A stretch of 64,000 nt of DNA from Gnetum montanum (taxonomy: Eukaryota; Streptophyta; Gnetopsida; Gnetales; Gnetaceae), in NCBI GenBank assembly GCA_015680685.1, contig MNCI01021017.1:469693-533692 (forward strand), given 5' to 3'. Position numbers and translations under genes: made by a program. The notes below the pieces were generated by a model, which was not told the DNA's origin, ran no database searches, and was given only the letters and a program-made list of their open reading frames with translations. Positions 23,481 to 33,957 of the stretch are shown here, piece after piece; positions within the stretch are counted from its first letter, which is position 1; every line of letters starts with the position of its first letter.

Positions 23481-24548
23481 GTAAGGCCACAGAATGGAGC
23501 ACTTGCCACCATCATAGCCTTTGGAGCACTCGCAACATCATTTCCCTAGCACTTTTACTAGCTTCTTAAACAGTTGCGACTAGTTTAGCCTTTGGAGAAT
23601 TTACAACATCTTCACATCTGGCATTTTATTTGCTTGTATGTTTTGTGGTTTTCTTGTCTTCTTAGATTTGTGTTTTTAGGATGAAGCCCCAAGTCATCAT
23701 GCAAAGATGCATCTCATCTCATTGCTCCAATGTGCATGATTAGACTAACTAAGCCACTCAAGAGTGCACGTCCCCCTCATCCTATTACAGCCTATGCACA
23801 CCCATACCTATGTCTCCATACTCTTGCATTCCCCCACACACCCTCACATGATGTGAACACATTGCACCCTTTTCAAGTCAAACTGTATAATGCAAGGAAA
23901 ATGTAACACATGTCATCCCATGGGGAGCCTCTATTGGCTAGTCAAAGCCCAAGTAAATGTAACACAAGCCATCTCAAGGAGAAAATACTTGTCCTATAAA
24001 CACAATGTAGTTTTGTAAGTATTGAAGCAACGCCCATCTTGTGGCATGGAGCCCACTTGATGACAAGCAGCTTGCAGTTAGCATTCAGCAATGTGCAAAA
24101 CCAAATGTAGGTTCACCTCATAGCAAAAAAGTAAAAGAAAAAAAATACAAAGGGGAAAAAGCACATCCCTAAGCAATCTTAGTAGCACTACAATTTTGTA
24201 AATGGCCCAGCCTTGAATCTACATCCTGACTCTCATGAGCACTCCAATGAGAGGTCAATATTTTCAGAGTAAGCCACCCTAGTGCCATGGTCACCATCAA
24301 CCATGCTAACCCCACATATTACATCATGAAACCCTACTTGCATTTCATCTTCCCCTTTTATCCCCCAACATGTTACCTATACCCTTTACTTCCAGCATAC
24401 CACCATCCACAACACTCTTGAGCATGGTGTAATGACATTTGATCAGGTACTGACAAGCAATGTTGGTGCCAAGCCTACTGTGGCATTTTTTCATTCTTTG
24501 TCAATGCCTCTCAAGCAACTCCTTTAGACATCAACAAATAGGGGCAAA
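23481..24548 (+). other. 3' non-coding region of element B with purine tract
   Basis: At 23,640-23,720 the text TTTTCTTGTCTTCTTAG followed by TTTGTG and ATGAAGCC matches 62,630-62,690 in A (TTTTCTTGTTCTCTTAG). The pyrimidine run ending in AG looks like a splice acceptor kept in both elements. The end AAATAGGGGCAAA before the LTR serves as polypurine tract. No coding sequence is seen. Confidence 0.5.
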
Positions 24549-25445
24549 TTAAACACCACCAAATTTGGGCTATAGCATCTCAATTATGAATTTGCCTAAG
24601 TGTCAACAGGAGGCCACTTTTGCAAATTTTTCTAAGTGTTGGAACTACACTCTCCACTACCCCAGAGCATATTTAGCCTAATGGAGAGCATAGTTAGTTC
24701 CAAAAAACTAATTTTTTGCAGTTTTTCCTAAGTGTCATCATGAAGCAAGAAGTTGGAAATTTTTCGAAGTGTTGGGGCTATGCTCTCCACTACCCCAAAG
24801 TGTAGTCAACTCAGTAGAGAGTGTAGTTAACACAAAAGGTTAGTTTTGCAAATTTTTCTAACTACTGAGACTATGCACTCCACCAAACCAACATTTTTTA
24901 CAAAATTTTTTAATTGCTAAGACTATGCTCTCCTTTTCCCTAGAGCATAGTCTAGCATAGTTAGTAGGAAGCTAGTTTCTACTAAAATTATTTTAAGTGT
25001 TGGACTACGCTCTCCTCTAGTCCAACATGTAGTCAAGCGTAGTTAGCTAGAACAGCCTCCAAAGGCCTCCACAACATAGCACCAGCATTCACCTCAACTC
25101 CAACACACCTTCAACAAGCAACATGCATCTTTTTGCATCCTTCTTTATCTGTAAATTGTAAATACGCTTGACCCCACTCCAAGAAGTGGATAGTGTAGTA
25201 CTAGAGCATAGTCTCCAAAGTTGTATTTTTGCATTTTTTAGGTACATTGTGGTCTTTTCGACACACAAACATGTAGTTGGTAGCGTAGTCACAGTCTCAC
25301 AATCTCATAGAGTCTATCAGAGCACAACACAACATAACACTTCTTGCCTTAGTGGAGAGTGTAGTTGGATGATAGCGTACTCCCAACCATCTCACTACCA
25401 CATGGTAGTCTCTCTGCACTTCATGCAAATTCTAACCCTATAAAT

Positions 25446-25479
<34 letters not shown>

Positions 25480-26244
25480 TTCCTACCTTCTACATTTTAG
25501 GAGTGGAAAAATTTCTTTATTAGTTGGTAAATCTAAAGCAAAGTTGGCATTTTCACGTTGAGCATTTTGGCATTTTTTGGTAAATGAAGGTTCAAAGGCA
25601 CACCAATGCACCAAAGAGAGGTAGAGTTGTAGATGATGTAGCCCTATTGTAGCCCAGTAGAACACCATAGCCCATGGCACACCATGGTGACCAACCCAGC
25701 AGGCATGGACACCATGACAAGTTCTAGACTTCATAGCTAGATACCTCTAAGACTATGACTATGCTCTCCACTGCACCTATTATGCACCACATACCTTCTC
25801 ATTAATTTTAGAGATAACTATGCTCAACACCATTTGGGATGGTGTTCTCTTTCTCTCTCTTGCATTTTTCATGATTTATTTACATTTTTCACTATTTTGA
25901 GTGCATAGTCATGTTATACCTATGCTTGGGTGGTGTTTCTGCATGTCAGCACCCTCATTTTCACCAAAACCCTTAACTACACTTGCCCCCTTGAGCAACT
26001 ATGAATACACTCTACATTGTTAACATTGTTGACACCACTGACAACATCAACACCATTAACACCATGAACACCATGTGAACACTTAGCATCATTTTGCATC
26101 ACATTTGGTAAGTCCTTGTGTAATCAACAAGATTGTTTAGTGCACTCTATCTCCTCTTCCAGTAGGCCCTTGTGTGGACGTAGGGTTAGGCTATGCACTC
26201 ATTAACTCTCAATGTTCCAACTATCAACGTTTTCAGTCATTACA
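24549..26244 (+). repeat. 3' LTR of element B
   Basis: It runs parallel to 16,909-18,546, starting TTAAACACCACCAAATTTGG and ending TCATTACA. It contains the same ACTACGCTCTCC words. The main length difference comes from a pure run of 33 C at 25,447-25,479 where the 5' copy has CCCC. Confidence 0.85.
25447..25479 (+). repeat. Poly-C tract of 33 bases
   Basis: An uninterrupted C run directly after the TATA box (25,439-25,446) of the B 3' LTR; the sister LTR has four C at 17,791-17,794. It is either a true microsatellite expansion or a base-calling error. Confidence 0.9.
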
Positions 26245-26715
26245 CCAAGATTTGATCTTATCTTGGGGAGGCCCTAGCTAGCTTAGTTATGAGTTGTTTC
26301 CTCATCTATCCACCAATAAATTCACCTACCTTGCAAGGGAGGTAAAATAATTATCCATTGTGATAGTGTAGTTCCTTTGATGGTCAACAACATTAACTTC
26401 AAATAAGGATCCAAAGTGGTGTTTCAAGAAGAAGCTCCTACTTTAAAACACAAAGTCAAGAATCTTGGTAGAGTAGGAGAGGCCAAAATTGATAACAATG
26501 GATTCATGAATGTTTCATGGAATGAGCTACCCTTCAATGTGTTTAGCAAAGGAAATGGGGAATATAGGATTATGCAAGGAAGACCATATACATTTCATAA
26601 TCTTTCAAATATTAGGAGAACTTACACAATTAATGTGTTCCCTCTCCAATTCATTCACCCTTGCATCAATAACCATGTAGCCTTCTTTTCCTATGGCCTT
26701 CTTAGTCTAGTTTAA
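26245..26715 (+). pseudogene. Protease, right piece, and C-terminal tail (element A)
   Basis: The frame reads FDLILGRP at once after B and continues through SSSIHQ, IHLPCKGGKIIIH to a clean stretch (26,416-26,715) with WNELPFNVFSKGNGEYRIM. C has the same tail near 33,480-33,540 (WAELPFNVISEGDAKYRII). The tail after the retropepsin is conserved in A and C and ends in a basic or hydrophobic stretch. The enzyme is dead: the active-site part is missing in A. Confidence 0.75.
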
Positions 26716-27389
26716 ATATTATTTGCATGCACTATTTTTTTTTACTTTGTTTTACACTATTTAACTTTACCTCATGCATAGCCTAAGATTTTTTTATTTA
26801 CAATTTACCTTTTATGGATTCTATTTTAAACATGAAACATGAAAAATACCATAAAAACTTCAAAACTTAAAAATTCATAAAATTTTTAAAATGTAAAAAT
26901 AACAAAAATTTCCTTTCCAAAACGTGAGGCCTACCATGGCCTAAAATGGGGCAAATCATATGGCCCGCCATGGCCTAAAATTGGCAAAATGTGCAGCCCT
27001 CCATGACCTAAAATTGGCAATGCATATGACCTACCATGACCAAAAACTAGCAAATATCTTATAACCTATTCACAACCTAGCTTACAACCTAGTTTACATT
27101 ATATCCATTTTACATACTTAACTAATGTAGCCCTATAACATGAATGAAAACATATAACATATAACATGAATAAAACATTAATTATCAAAACATATAAATG
27201 AAATTAAAATTTTAAAAAATAGTAATAGTCTAAGTGTTTATCACATTATGTGACAAAAGCTTAAATAACACATAGAACAATAAAATGTCTCTCAATAAAT
27301 AAAGGCTAAAACTGTCCACAACATCAATGATATGATCAACATCATGATAAATAAAATAACCAAAGACATAATTAACTAATGATGTTAAG
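26716..27389 (+). repeat. Spacer with ATGGCCTAAAAT units (element A)
   Basis: Four to five units at 26,920-27,060 built on CCTACCATGGCCTAAAATTGGCAAA, a decayed form of the C and B tandem repeat. Around it is AT-rich sequence with short CATATAACATGAA repeats (27,130-27,210). The antisense gene ends just to the right. Confidence 0.6.
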
Positions 27390-28684
27390 GTCTCACCAGA
27401 GGAGGTGGAGGAACACTACTATCATCACCACTAGGGCCACCTATGCCACTTAGTACCTATACCACAATAACATAAGTCTAATTAGTAATCAACAAAATTT
27501 TAAAAAAACTATAAATTTTTCAAATTAAAACACACTAAAACAAAATAAAACAAGAAAACCTAAGAGGGCTCTATAGCAACATCTTCTAGAGGGAAGCTTT
27601 GAAGAGCAACCCCCAAATGATAAAGGATTTGATCCTTAGTCATGTGGGCCTAGTCCACATCCTCGAGATTAACACATGTCAGGATGTTGATCTTATTGAT
27701 CTTAGTCCATGAAGGTGGCTCCCACTAAAATGTAGTAGTAGTCACCTCCTTAGAAGTAATAGTAACTTGGTAAGATGGGGAATCAACCACTATCAGAGAG
27801 CTTGCAAATAACTTGAAAGCACCCTTTGCTTCAATCTCCTTCATGAATAGCTTTAACTTGTACCATTTGATGGACTCATCCTTCAACCACTTAAGATAGA
27901 CTTCATGTTTAGCCTTATATTTCTTTTTGTGGTATTTTTGTGCATGGCTCCACTCTAGGATCCATGCAAAGTAATCCTCCACTCCCTAGCCTTATGCACT
28001 AGCAAATCCATCGAAAGTTTCTACTTGATTATCTCTCTAGCAAGGGCAACCTTGTCATGGTTGGCATTCCAATACCTTGCCCATTCAATCTCTTTAGTTT
28101 GCAAGGAACGCTAGTTGGCCACTTTGGCCTCCACAAATTTCATGTAATCTTTGATACCTTTTTTCACCTTAACTAGCTTCTTGTTTTTTCTTTCTAATGC
28201 TACAATGCATTACCGTAGGAACTCATTAGAACATTTGGTTTCCCATAAATTTTTAGTGCATGAAAATGCACATTCAATGGTACTTTTATACAACTTCCAT
28301 GGAACATTCTCTACATCCGATGGCAAGCTAGGCAAGATGTCAATCTCAATGGGGTGGTTAGGATCCCATATAATCTTAGGCATTGAAAGTAATACAACAA
28401 GACATATGTAAAATAAATAAATGAGAAAATAGCCAAGAAACAACAAAGAAAATATACCCAAAATAATATAACTACAAAAACTAAAAATTCAAGATAAGAT
28501 AAGTTCTTACTAATATCAAAAGTAATATGCTGCAATCAATCGGTCATGTCCTTAGTCATCTCACACATGAATTCCCTCTCATCAAGAGTGTCCACCCATG
28601 ACTTCATGCAAAATGTGAAGGTTCAAGTAGTAGGCTGAGGTTCAACAGCTAAGACAAGCATAACAATAAACTAATAATTAATAC
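27390..28684 (-). pseudogene. Antisense gene of element A, exons 5-7
   Basis: Read leftward. Exon 5 ends at the acceptor TGTCTTAG (AG at 28,650-28,649) and holds text equal to C exon 5. Exon 6 starts near 28,377 (KIIWDPNHPIEIDILPSLP, matching KLKWDPSEVISIDSLPTLP in C) and runs to about 27,590. It includes a Lys-rich coiled-coil piece at 27,982-27,725 (KYHKKKYKAKHEVYLKWL) and ends in VVDSPSYQVTITSKEVTTTTF, matching the ESPKRVITTTSREV block of C. The last exon, 27,480-27,390, is Gly/Ser-rich. Element C sits in intron 4, between 28,684 and 38,651. Confidence 0.65.
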
Positions 28685-28990
28685 TGTACTGCCTGAAATC
28701 GTCGGTCTCCGGCTAGAAGGAAACAGAGACCGTGGGATCGCAGGATGCGCACAGAAGACCCTACCTTCGCCTGAGGGCGAGCTGGAATGAACAAAGGTAG
28801 AATACCTTGGGTGGTCTGCAATGAATGAAGGTCGAGTACCTTGGGTGGTCTGCACGCAGACCACCCAAGGTACTCTACCTTCGTTCATTCTAGCTCGCCC
28901 TCAGGCGAAGGCAGGGTCTTCTGTGCGCATCCTGCGATCCCACGGTCTCTGTTTCCTTCCAGCCGGAGACCGACGATTTCGAGCAGTACA
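28685..28990 (+). repeat. Palindromic LTR-like terminus of element C
   Basis: The left half (28,685-about 28,820) is an almost perfect inverted copy of the right half (28,852-28,990): GTACTGCC, CGGTCTCCGGC, CAGAGACCGTGGGATCGCAGGATGCGCACAGAAG and so on mirror each other. A 34-base unit with ACCTTGGGTGGTCTGC is duplicated at the centre. The right half equals 38,511-38,645, and the primer site follows at once, so this is the 5' LTR or what remains of it. Open frames on both strands are by-products of the palindrome. Confidence 0.8.
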
Positions 28991-28994
28991 GAAA

Positions 28995-29012
28995 TTGGCG
29001 CTAGAAGGAGGG
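28995..29012 (+). promoter_or_regulatory. Primer binding site of element C
   Basis: TTGGCGCTAGAAGGAGGG starts four bases after the LTR end GTACA. It is the best-kept version of the site shared with A and B. TGG at or near the start pairs with the CCA end of a tRNA. Confidence 0.75.
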
Positions 29013-29623
29013 CCTTCACCTAAAACCTTACCTACACGCTGTTGAGCGTTTACGCTATTCAGTTTTAAACCTCATCTGTCAACTATCCAGTGTCTACGCT
29101 AATCAGCGTCTACGCTGCTCTGTTCAAAACTCACCCTCTGCAAGTCTTCCAGCATCTACGCTGCCAACCCTACATGGACTCTGTCCACAGAAACCCCAGC
29201 GTCTATGCTACCAAGTATACGCTACATGCCTTACGCTGAAAATTTCTCTTACGCTATACACAACTGTTAGAGTTTACGCCGCACATTTTTACGCCGTAGA
29301 TTTTGTCTACGCTGCACACTGACTTTCTCTGAGATTCTGTTTATGCCACCTCTTTACGCTGCAAACTCGTTTACACTACTATTCAGTTATACCGCACTCT
29401 GTATGTTGTAAAACCTGTATGCTACTCAGTGTATACGCTGCACTCCTTACGCTGCAGACTTGTCTACGCTGACCTTATACACTCCATCCCTATACGCTGT
29501 CTATGCTATCATTATTAGCTGGACGTTGAAGCGTATACGTTGCACGTTACCAAGTAATTTTAAGCTATACTAAGTACATTAATTTCATATCCCTATACTG
29601 TGTCATACCCTCAACAGGTCATC
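29013..29623 (+). repeat. TACGCTG-rich leader of element C
   Basis: The words TACGCTG, TACGCTA and GTTTACGC recur roughly every 15-30 bases from about 29,031 to 29,560, with CpG often intact. No coding frame is seen. The same word fills 37,948-38,480 near the other end of the element. It is the untranslated leader before the gag ATG at 29,624. Confidence 0.7.
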
Positions 29624-31631
29624 ATGAACCTTGTAAACACCACCGCTGCAACCGCTCAAGCCACCGACGTCGTGGGCACCATCGCCGTCCAACAGCCCGT
29701 GGCACAACCCACAGCAGGGCCCCGCTAGTCCCTAAGGTTGCAAGGGAGGAATCCAACCTATAACATTATAACACAAGACCAGTATAGCTTCATATGTGTG
29801 AAGATACAAACTAGTCTGGCAGTAGATCGAGTCGAAATGGAGGGAAAGAGGCAGTATGAACTCTTCTCTAGGGGGGACGTGAGTTCATCCCTTCCCCATA
29901 TGATATAATCCCTGTTCCAAAATAGTACTCAGAGCTCGTCACACGACTCCTCCTGCAAAGNTGCAAGCACCTCTACCAGAAACATCCGCACTGGTTCATG
30001 TTCCTCTGGTAACTGACCCGCAATTTAGCACACACTCTCTCGCTATCATCCCTGCTGTAGCAGCTGGCCTGTCATCGCAAGCACCACCCCCGCATGATAA
30101 CATGGGAGCAACCTTTGTGCCTCGAGTGATAGGGATGCCACATGTGATACCAACATCCACGTCCACCCACTACATCCCCCACATCCAAATGCACGGGGCC
30201 CCTTCCACCGCTGTAACCCAACAGGGGGTCCCTCCACAAAACATAGCTGGACAATGGGTAACGATGGGTGTGCCATCACATCAACCCTCTCACCACCACA
30301 TGCCACCCCATATGATTCCGCTAGCCAACATTCCCCAAGTACAACCGCAACCGCAGCAACAACAACCCCTCACCTACAATGTGCCACCCTTGGTGCCACA
30401 CACTATAAACATCCCACAAGCACCATCGCCAACTGCATAGCTTTCAACCTTTCAACCCACCATCCAACACTCTAACCTGTACAATATACCACAACCTCAA
30501 GCTGCCATGTCGCCGACTACCCAAGACTGGGCAGATGCCAAAAAATTAATGCAAGAACTTACTGACGAGGTAAAGCGCCTCAAAACGGCTACCGACGGAG
30601 AGTTGAAGGTAGTGGATTTCTACCACGATGACCCCATTAACCCTTCCGTCTCGCCTCTAACCTTGCCCAAAGGCATATCATTGCCAACACTAACTAAGTA
30701 TAACGGGGAGATGGACCCCAACGCTCACTTGATAACGTTTAGGTTAGAATGCGCATTGCTCCGGGCGTGGCCACATGCCATTTTATGAGTGTTCCTTATG
30801 TCTCTCGCAGGGAGAGCACTCGATTGGTACCGGGCCTTGCCGAGGAATTCTATATTTTCCTTGGAAGAGTTGTTACATCAGTTCGTGACCAGGTTCAAAT
30901 ACAACTTGAAACCTGAAGCGACCTTGGACAGCCTTATACAGGTTAAACAAGCTCCGCTCGAACCTATGCAGAAATTCATTCAGAGGTGGAGTGCTGCCCT
31001 CAATGAGCTACACGAGCCAATCTCACAGACATATCTGCTCATGATTCTAAAGGGGACCGTTAATGACTTCTTCAAATCTAAATTGTACTATCTTAATGCG
31101 CGTAATCTTAATCAAGCCTTTGTATAAATCAAAAATATAGAAGAGGCGGCTCAAAACAGCCATGACCCTGCATACTTAGCCTTCAAAAATCAACACAGTA
31201 AAAAGGATAAAGAGAAGGCTAAAGCAACCATAGTGGCAGTAGCAGAAATGCAACAACCAAACAAATTGCTAGCAGCCCCTACTAACTATACTAGACCTAC
31301 ACCAGAATCATCATCATCGTAGAACCCGACACAAAATCGTACGAGGAACTTTGAGAGGAAAGAACCTTCTCAATATACGCCGTTGCTTATGAAGCCATCC
31401 CAGCTATTCGATTAACTACTAAAAGCTGGATTAATGAAACATAAACAGTTATCCCCCGTGGCCATCCAGAGACATGACATGTTCTGTCAACTCGTTCAGA
31501 ACCCCAGCCTAGCAACACCGGATGAGCCTCCAGTGCCCAAAGGTTTTAGAATGGATCGCTTCTGCAATTACCACCAACGCAACGGGCACGGCACGGATTA
31601 CTGTTTCACACTGAAGCAGGAGATACAGTGA
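29624..31631 (+). pseudogene. Ty3/gypsy gag, element C
   Basis: The ATG at 29,624 opens MNLVNTTAATAQATDVV. A first TAG is at 29,726 and the frame changes near the single N at 29,961. From there one frame runs to 33,596 through gag and protease with only point stops. A Pro/Gln/His-rich region (30,102-30,437) is followed by the gag core GRALDWYRALPRNSIFSLEE (30,807 on) and FIQRWSAALNELHEPISQ. A zinc knuckle CNYHQRNGHGTDYC lies at 31,563-31,604. Stops at 30,438, 30,786, 31,125, 31,320, 31,413 and 31,629 are each one C-to-T change from a Gln or Arg codon. Gag builds the particle and binds RNA. Confidence 0.85.
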
Positions 31632-33596
31632 ATGATTGACGAAGGCGAAATCACCTTTGATGAGGCCAACCCGGTCCAACCACAAAACCAGGCTATGGGG
31701 GTGTATAAAGACCCTCTGAACACCAAAGAGGCGCTGTACATTATCAATACAATCTACCTTAATGATGAACCCGAGACACCCAACAATAACACCGTCTACC
31801 CTNGCCTTAATGATGAACCCGAGACACCCAACAATAACACCGTCTACCCTGAGTATAAACAACAGACACCTAACAAACTATTTGTAGTGCATGTTCCCCC
31901 TACTCCATCCGCATCCATGTCTCAACCATCACCTGCCCCGCAAAAACCATATGTAGTGTGCATACCTCCCGCTGTCACTACCTCGAACCTATCAACCCCT
32001 CCTGCTCGGCCTGCCCCTTTCGTAGTCAGAGTGCCGCCCGCAGTTGCAACAGCAGAAGTGCAACCTCCGCCTACACAAACCCCATATGTTGTTAGCACAT
32101 CCACAAGTCCTAATGTTTACCAAGCCTCCACCTCACAAACGCAAGGCAGACCTAGCCCCTATGTCATTAGGATGCCTGGCCAGCCTTCTGCTCAATCACA
32201 TCCGACTGTACAACCACAAACCCGCCCGCCTCCATGTGTGGTGCAAATCCCAAGGCAACCCAAAACTCCAAGACTAGCTCCACCTCCACGCCACACACAA
32301 GAACGCTTAGCGGATAAGCTTACGCATGAACGCTTAGAGAAGGAGCATCAACGGTTAGCTTTAGGGCCATCTCAACCCACTCCACTTAACGCGGTACCCA
32401 TGACATAACCCAACAGTCAACCAAGCATAGGCAATAAGGGTGAACCATCCAAACAACATGATAAGTCTAAAAAAATTACTCCGAGCAAAAACGACGAACC
32501 AACAAAACATGAAATAAAACTGTTGGGGCCAATTGACCTAGTCACCACTGATGCAAACACCCCCAGCAGCAGAAACTTCGCAATGGCTTTAACGCAAGTC
32601 ACACAAGCACTCAAGCAAAAGAACACTTCCCTAAGCTTGTATGACTTGGTCATTACATCCCAAACACATCGGGAAGCTTTGGTACGCATGCTAACGTCCA
32701 TCCCAGTAAGCAAGAACTTGCCCCCAAACGAACCATCCATTCATGCCATAATGTACTCGCCCCAAGGGTCAACGTCCAAACCACTAAGCTTCCACAACAA
32801 TAATATCAAAGTGGATAAGAAAATAGGGGATGTGACAATAGCGCCCATGTTCATAACGATACGCATAAATCAGTTCAAGATACATAGGGTTCACGTAGAC
32901 GATGGAGCTGCTAGGAACATGGTACCATACCCCATCATGGAACAACTAGGGCTAACTGAGTTAATCAAACCAACCGCAACTACATGTTTAAAATCATTCA
33001 GTGGGTCATACATCATGGTCGAAGGCGTAGTGACCTTAGACTTCATAGCGGGGGACCAGTTTCCCACGTCTGCCAATTTCGTGGTGGTTGACGAAATGCC
33101 GGGATTCAACCTAATATTAGGAAGACCCTGGTTGGCCCAACTGAAAGCGGTCTCATCCCCCATACACCAAGAGATTCCCCTACCTTATGAAGGTGGTGAA
33201 ATCATCATTTATGGGGAGGCTGCTACTCCCGTTATTTCATCACACATGGACACAGACCAAGGTTCATAAGTTAAGTTCGAAGAGCCTGGACAAAACGACA
33301 TAAAAGAACAAAAACTGGTAAATGCTAATCCTTTCAACACGGAAGAAGAGCCACCTAAAACAGAAACACCTGTGCCTGACATTGTACATACACCTTCTCA
33401 ATTAGAAACTAACACAGAACTCACCACAAATACCGAAACATCTAAAAACACTGACACAGAAGCCATTCCATCAGACCTCCCTTGGGCTGAATTACCATTC
33501 AACGTAATCAGCGAAGGGGACGCTAAATACAGAATCATACCTGTTGACACATCGCCTAACATTAAAAAGAAAAAAATTAAAAAATCCCTAAAATAA
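31632..33596 (+). pseudogene. Gag-pro linker and aspartic protease, element C
   Basis: In the same frame as gag. A Pro/Thr-rich linker of repeated PYVV.IPP and PFVVRVPP modules (31,860-32,260) leads to a charged piece and the retropepsin. The active site HVDDGAARNMVPY (DDGA at 32,898-32,909) is intact and LILGRPWLAQLKAVSSPIHQEI starts at 33,111. The tail WAELPFNVISEGDAKYRII ends in a basic KKKKIKKSLK. Internal stops at 32,406 and 33,267 fit CAA-to-TAA decay. The linker holds a 46-base exact duplication around an N (31,757-31,850). The protease would process Gag; pol is not present downstream. Confidence 0.85.
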
Positions 33597-33957
33597 TACC
33601 ATCACCCCATGTCCGAAACGACATTAAACTACAACTCGTTTGAAATGACATTAAACTACAACATCAAAAAACAAACCAAAAACATTAAACTACACTCCCT
33701 ATCCGGAATGACGTTAAACTATCATGTCCACAATGACTTAAAACTAGCCACGATCAGAAATGGTCGGTCAACCGAAAAACCCACCCACGTTATCCGAAAT
33801 GTTACTTGTTTATGCATCGGGCCCGAAATGGCCTTAAACTACGCATTGGGCCCGAAATGGCCTTAAACTACACATGGGGCCCGAAATGGCCTTAAACTAT
33901 GCATGGGGCCCAAAATGGCCTTAAACTACGCATGGGACCTGAAATGGCCTTAAACTA
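33597..33957 (+). repeat. Tandem repeat of ATGGCCTTAAACTA units (element C)
   Basis: At 33,810-33,957 five units of about 27-28 bases read GGGCCCGAAATGGCCTTAAACTACGCAT with few changes. Upstream (33,609-33,760) are looser units with GAAATGACATTAAACTACAA. It directly follows the end of the protease frame. The same unit occurs in B and A at the same place. Confidence 0.85.

Larger units (their letters stand above)
16909..26244 (+). mobile_element. Element B: non-autonomous gag-pro Ty3/gypsy element
   Basis: LTRs lie at 16,909-18,546 and 24,549-26,244, and the interior is primer site, gag, protease, ATGGCCTTAAACTA tandem repeats and 3' leader. RT, RNase H, integrase and the antisense gene are absent: after the tandem repeats the sequence passes straight to text matching A's 3' non-coding region (62,620 on). 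The target duplication is CTAGG (16,904-16,908) and CCAAG (26,245-26,249). Both derive from CCAGG by one C-to-T or G-to-A change, and restoring CCAGG restores the Pro-Gly of the interrupted protease. Confidence 0.85.

Noticed and set aside
28649-29045. Overlapping open frames on both strands at the left end of C, with near-identical proteins
   Set aside because: They are mirror images produced by the LTR palindrome; no start context or homology supports them.
30046-30306. Minus-strand open frames of 60-86 codons in the C gag
   Set aside because: Shadows of the Pro/His/Gln-rich gag frame on the plus strand, which aligns with other gag sequences.
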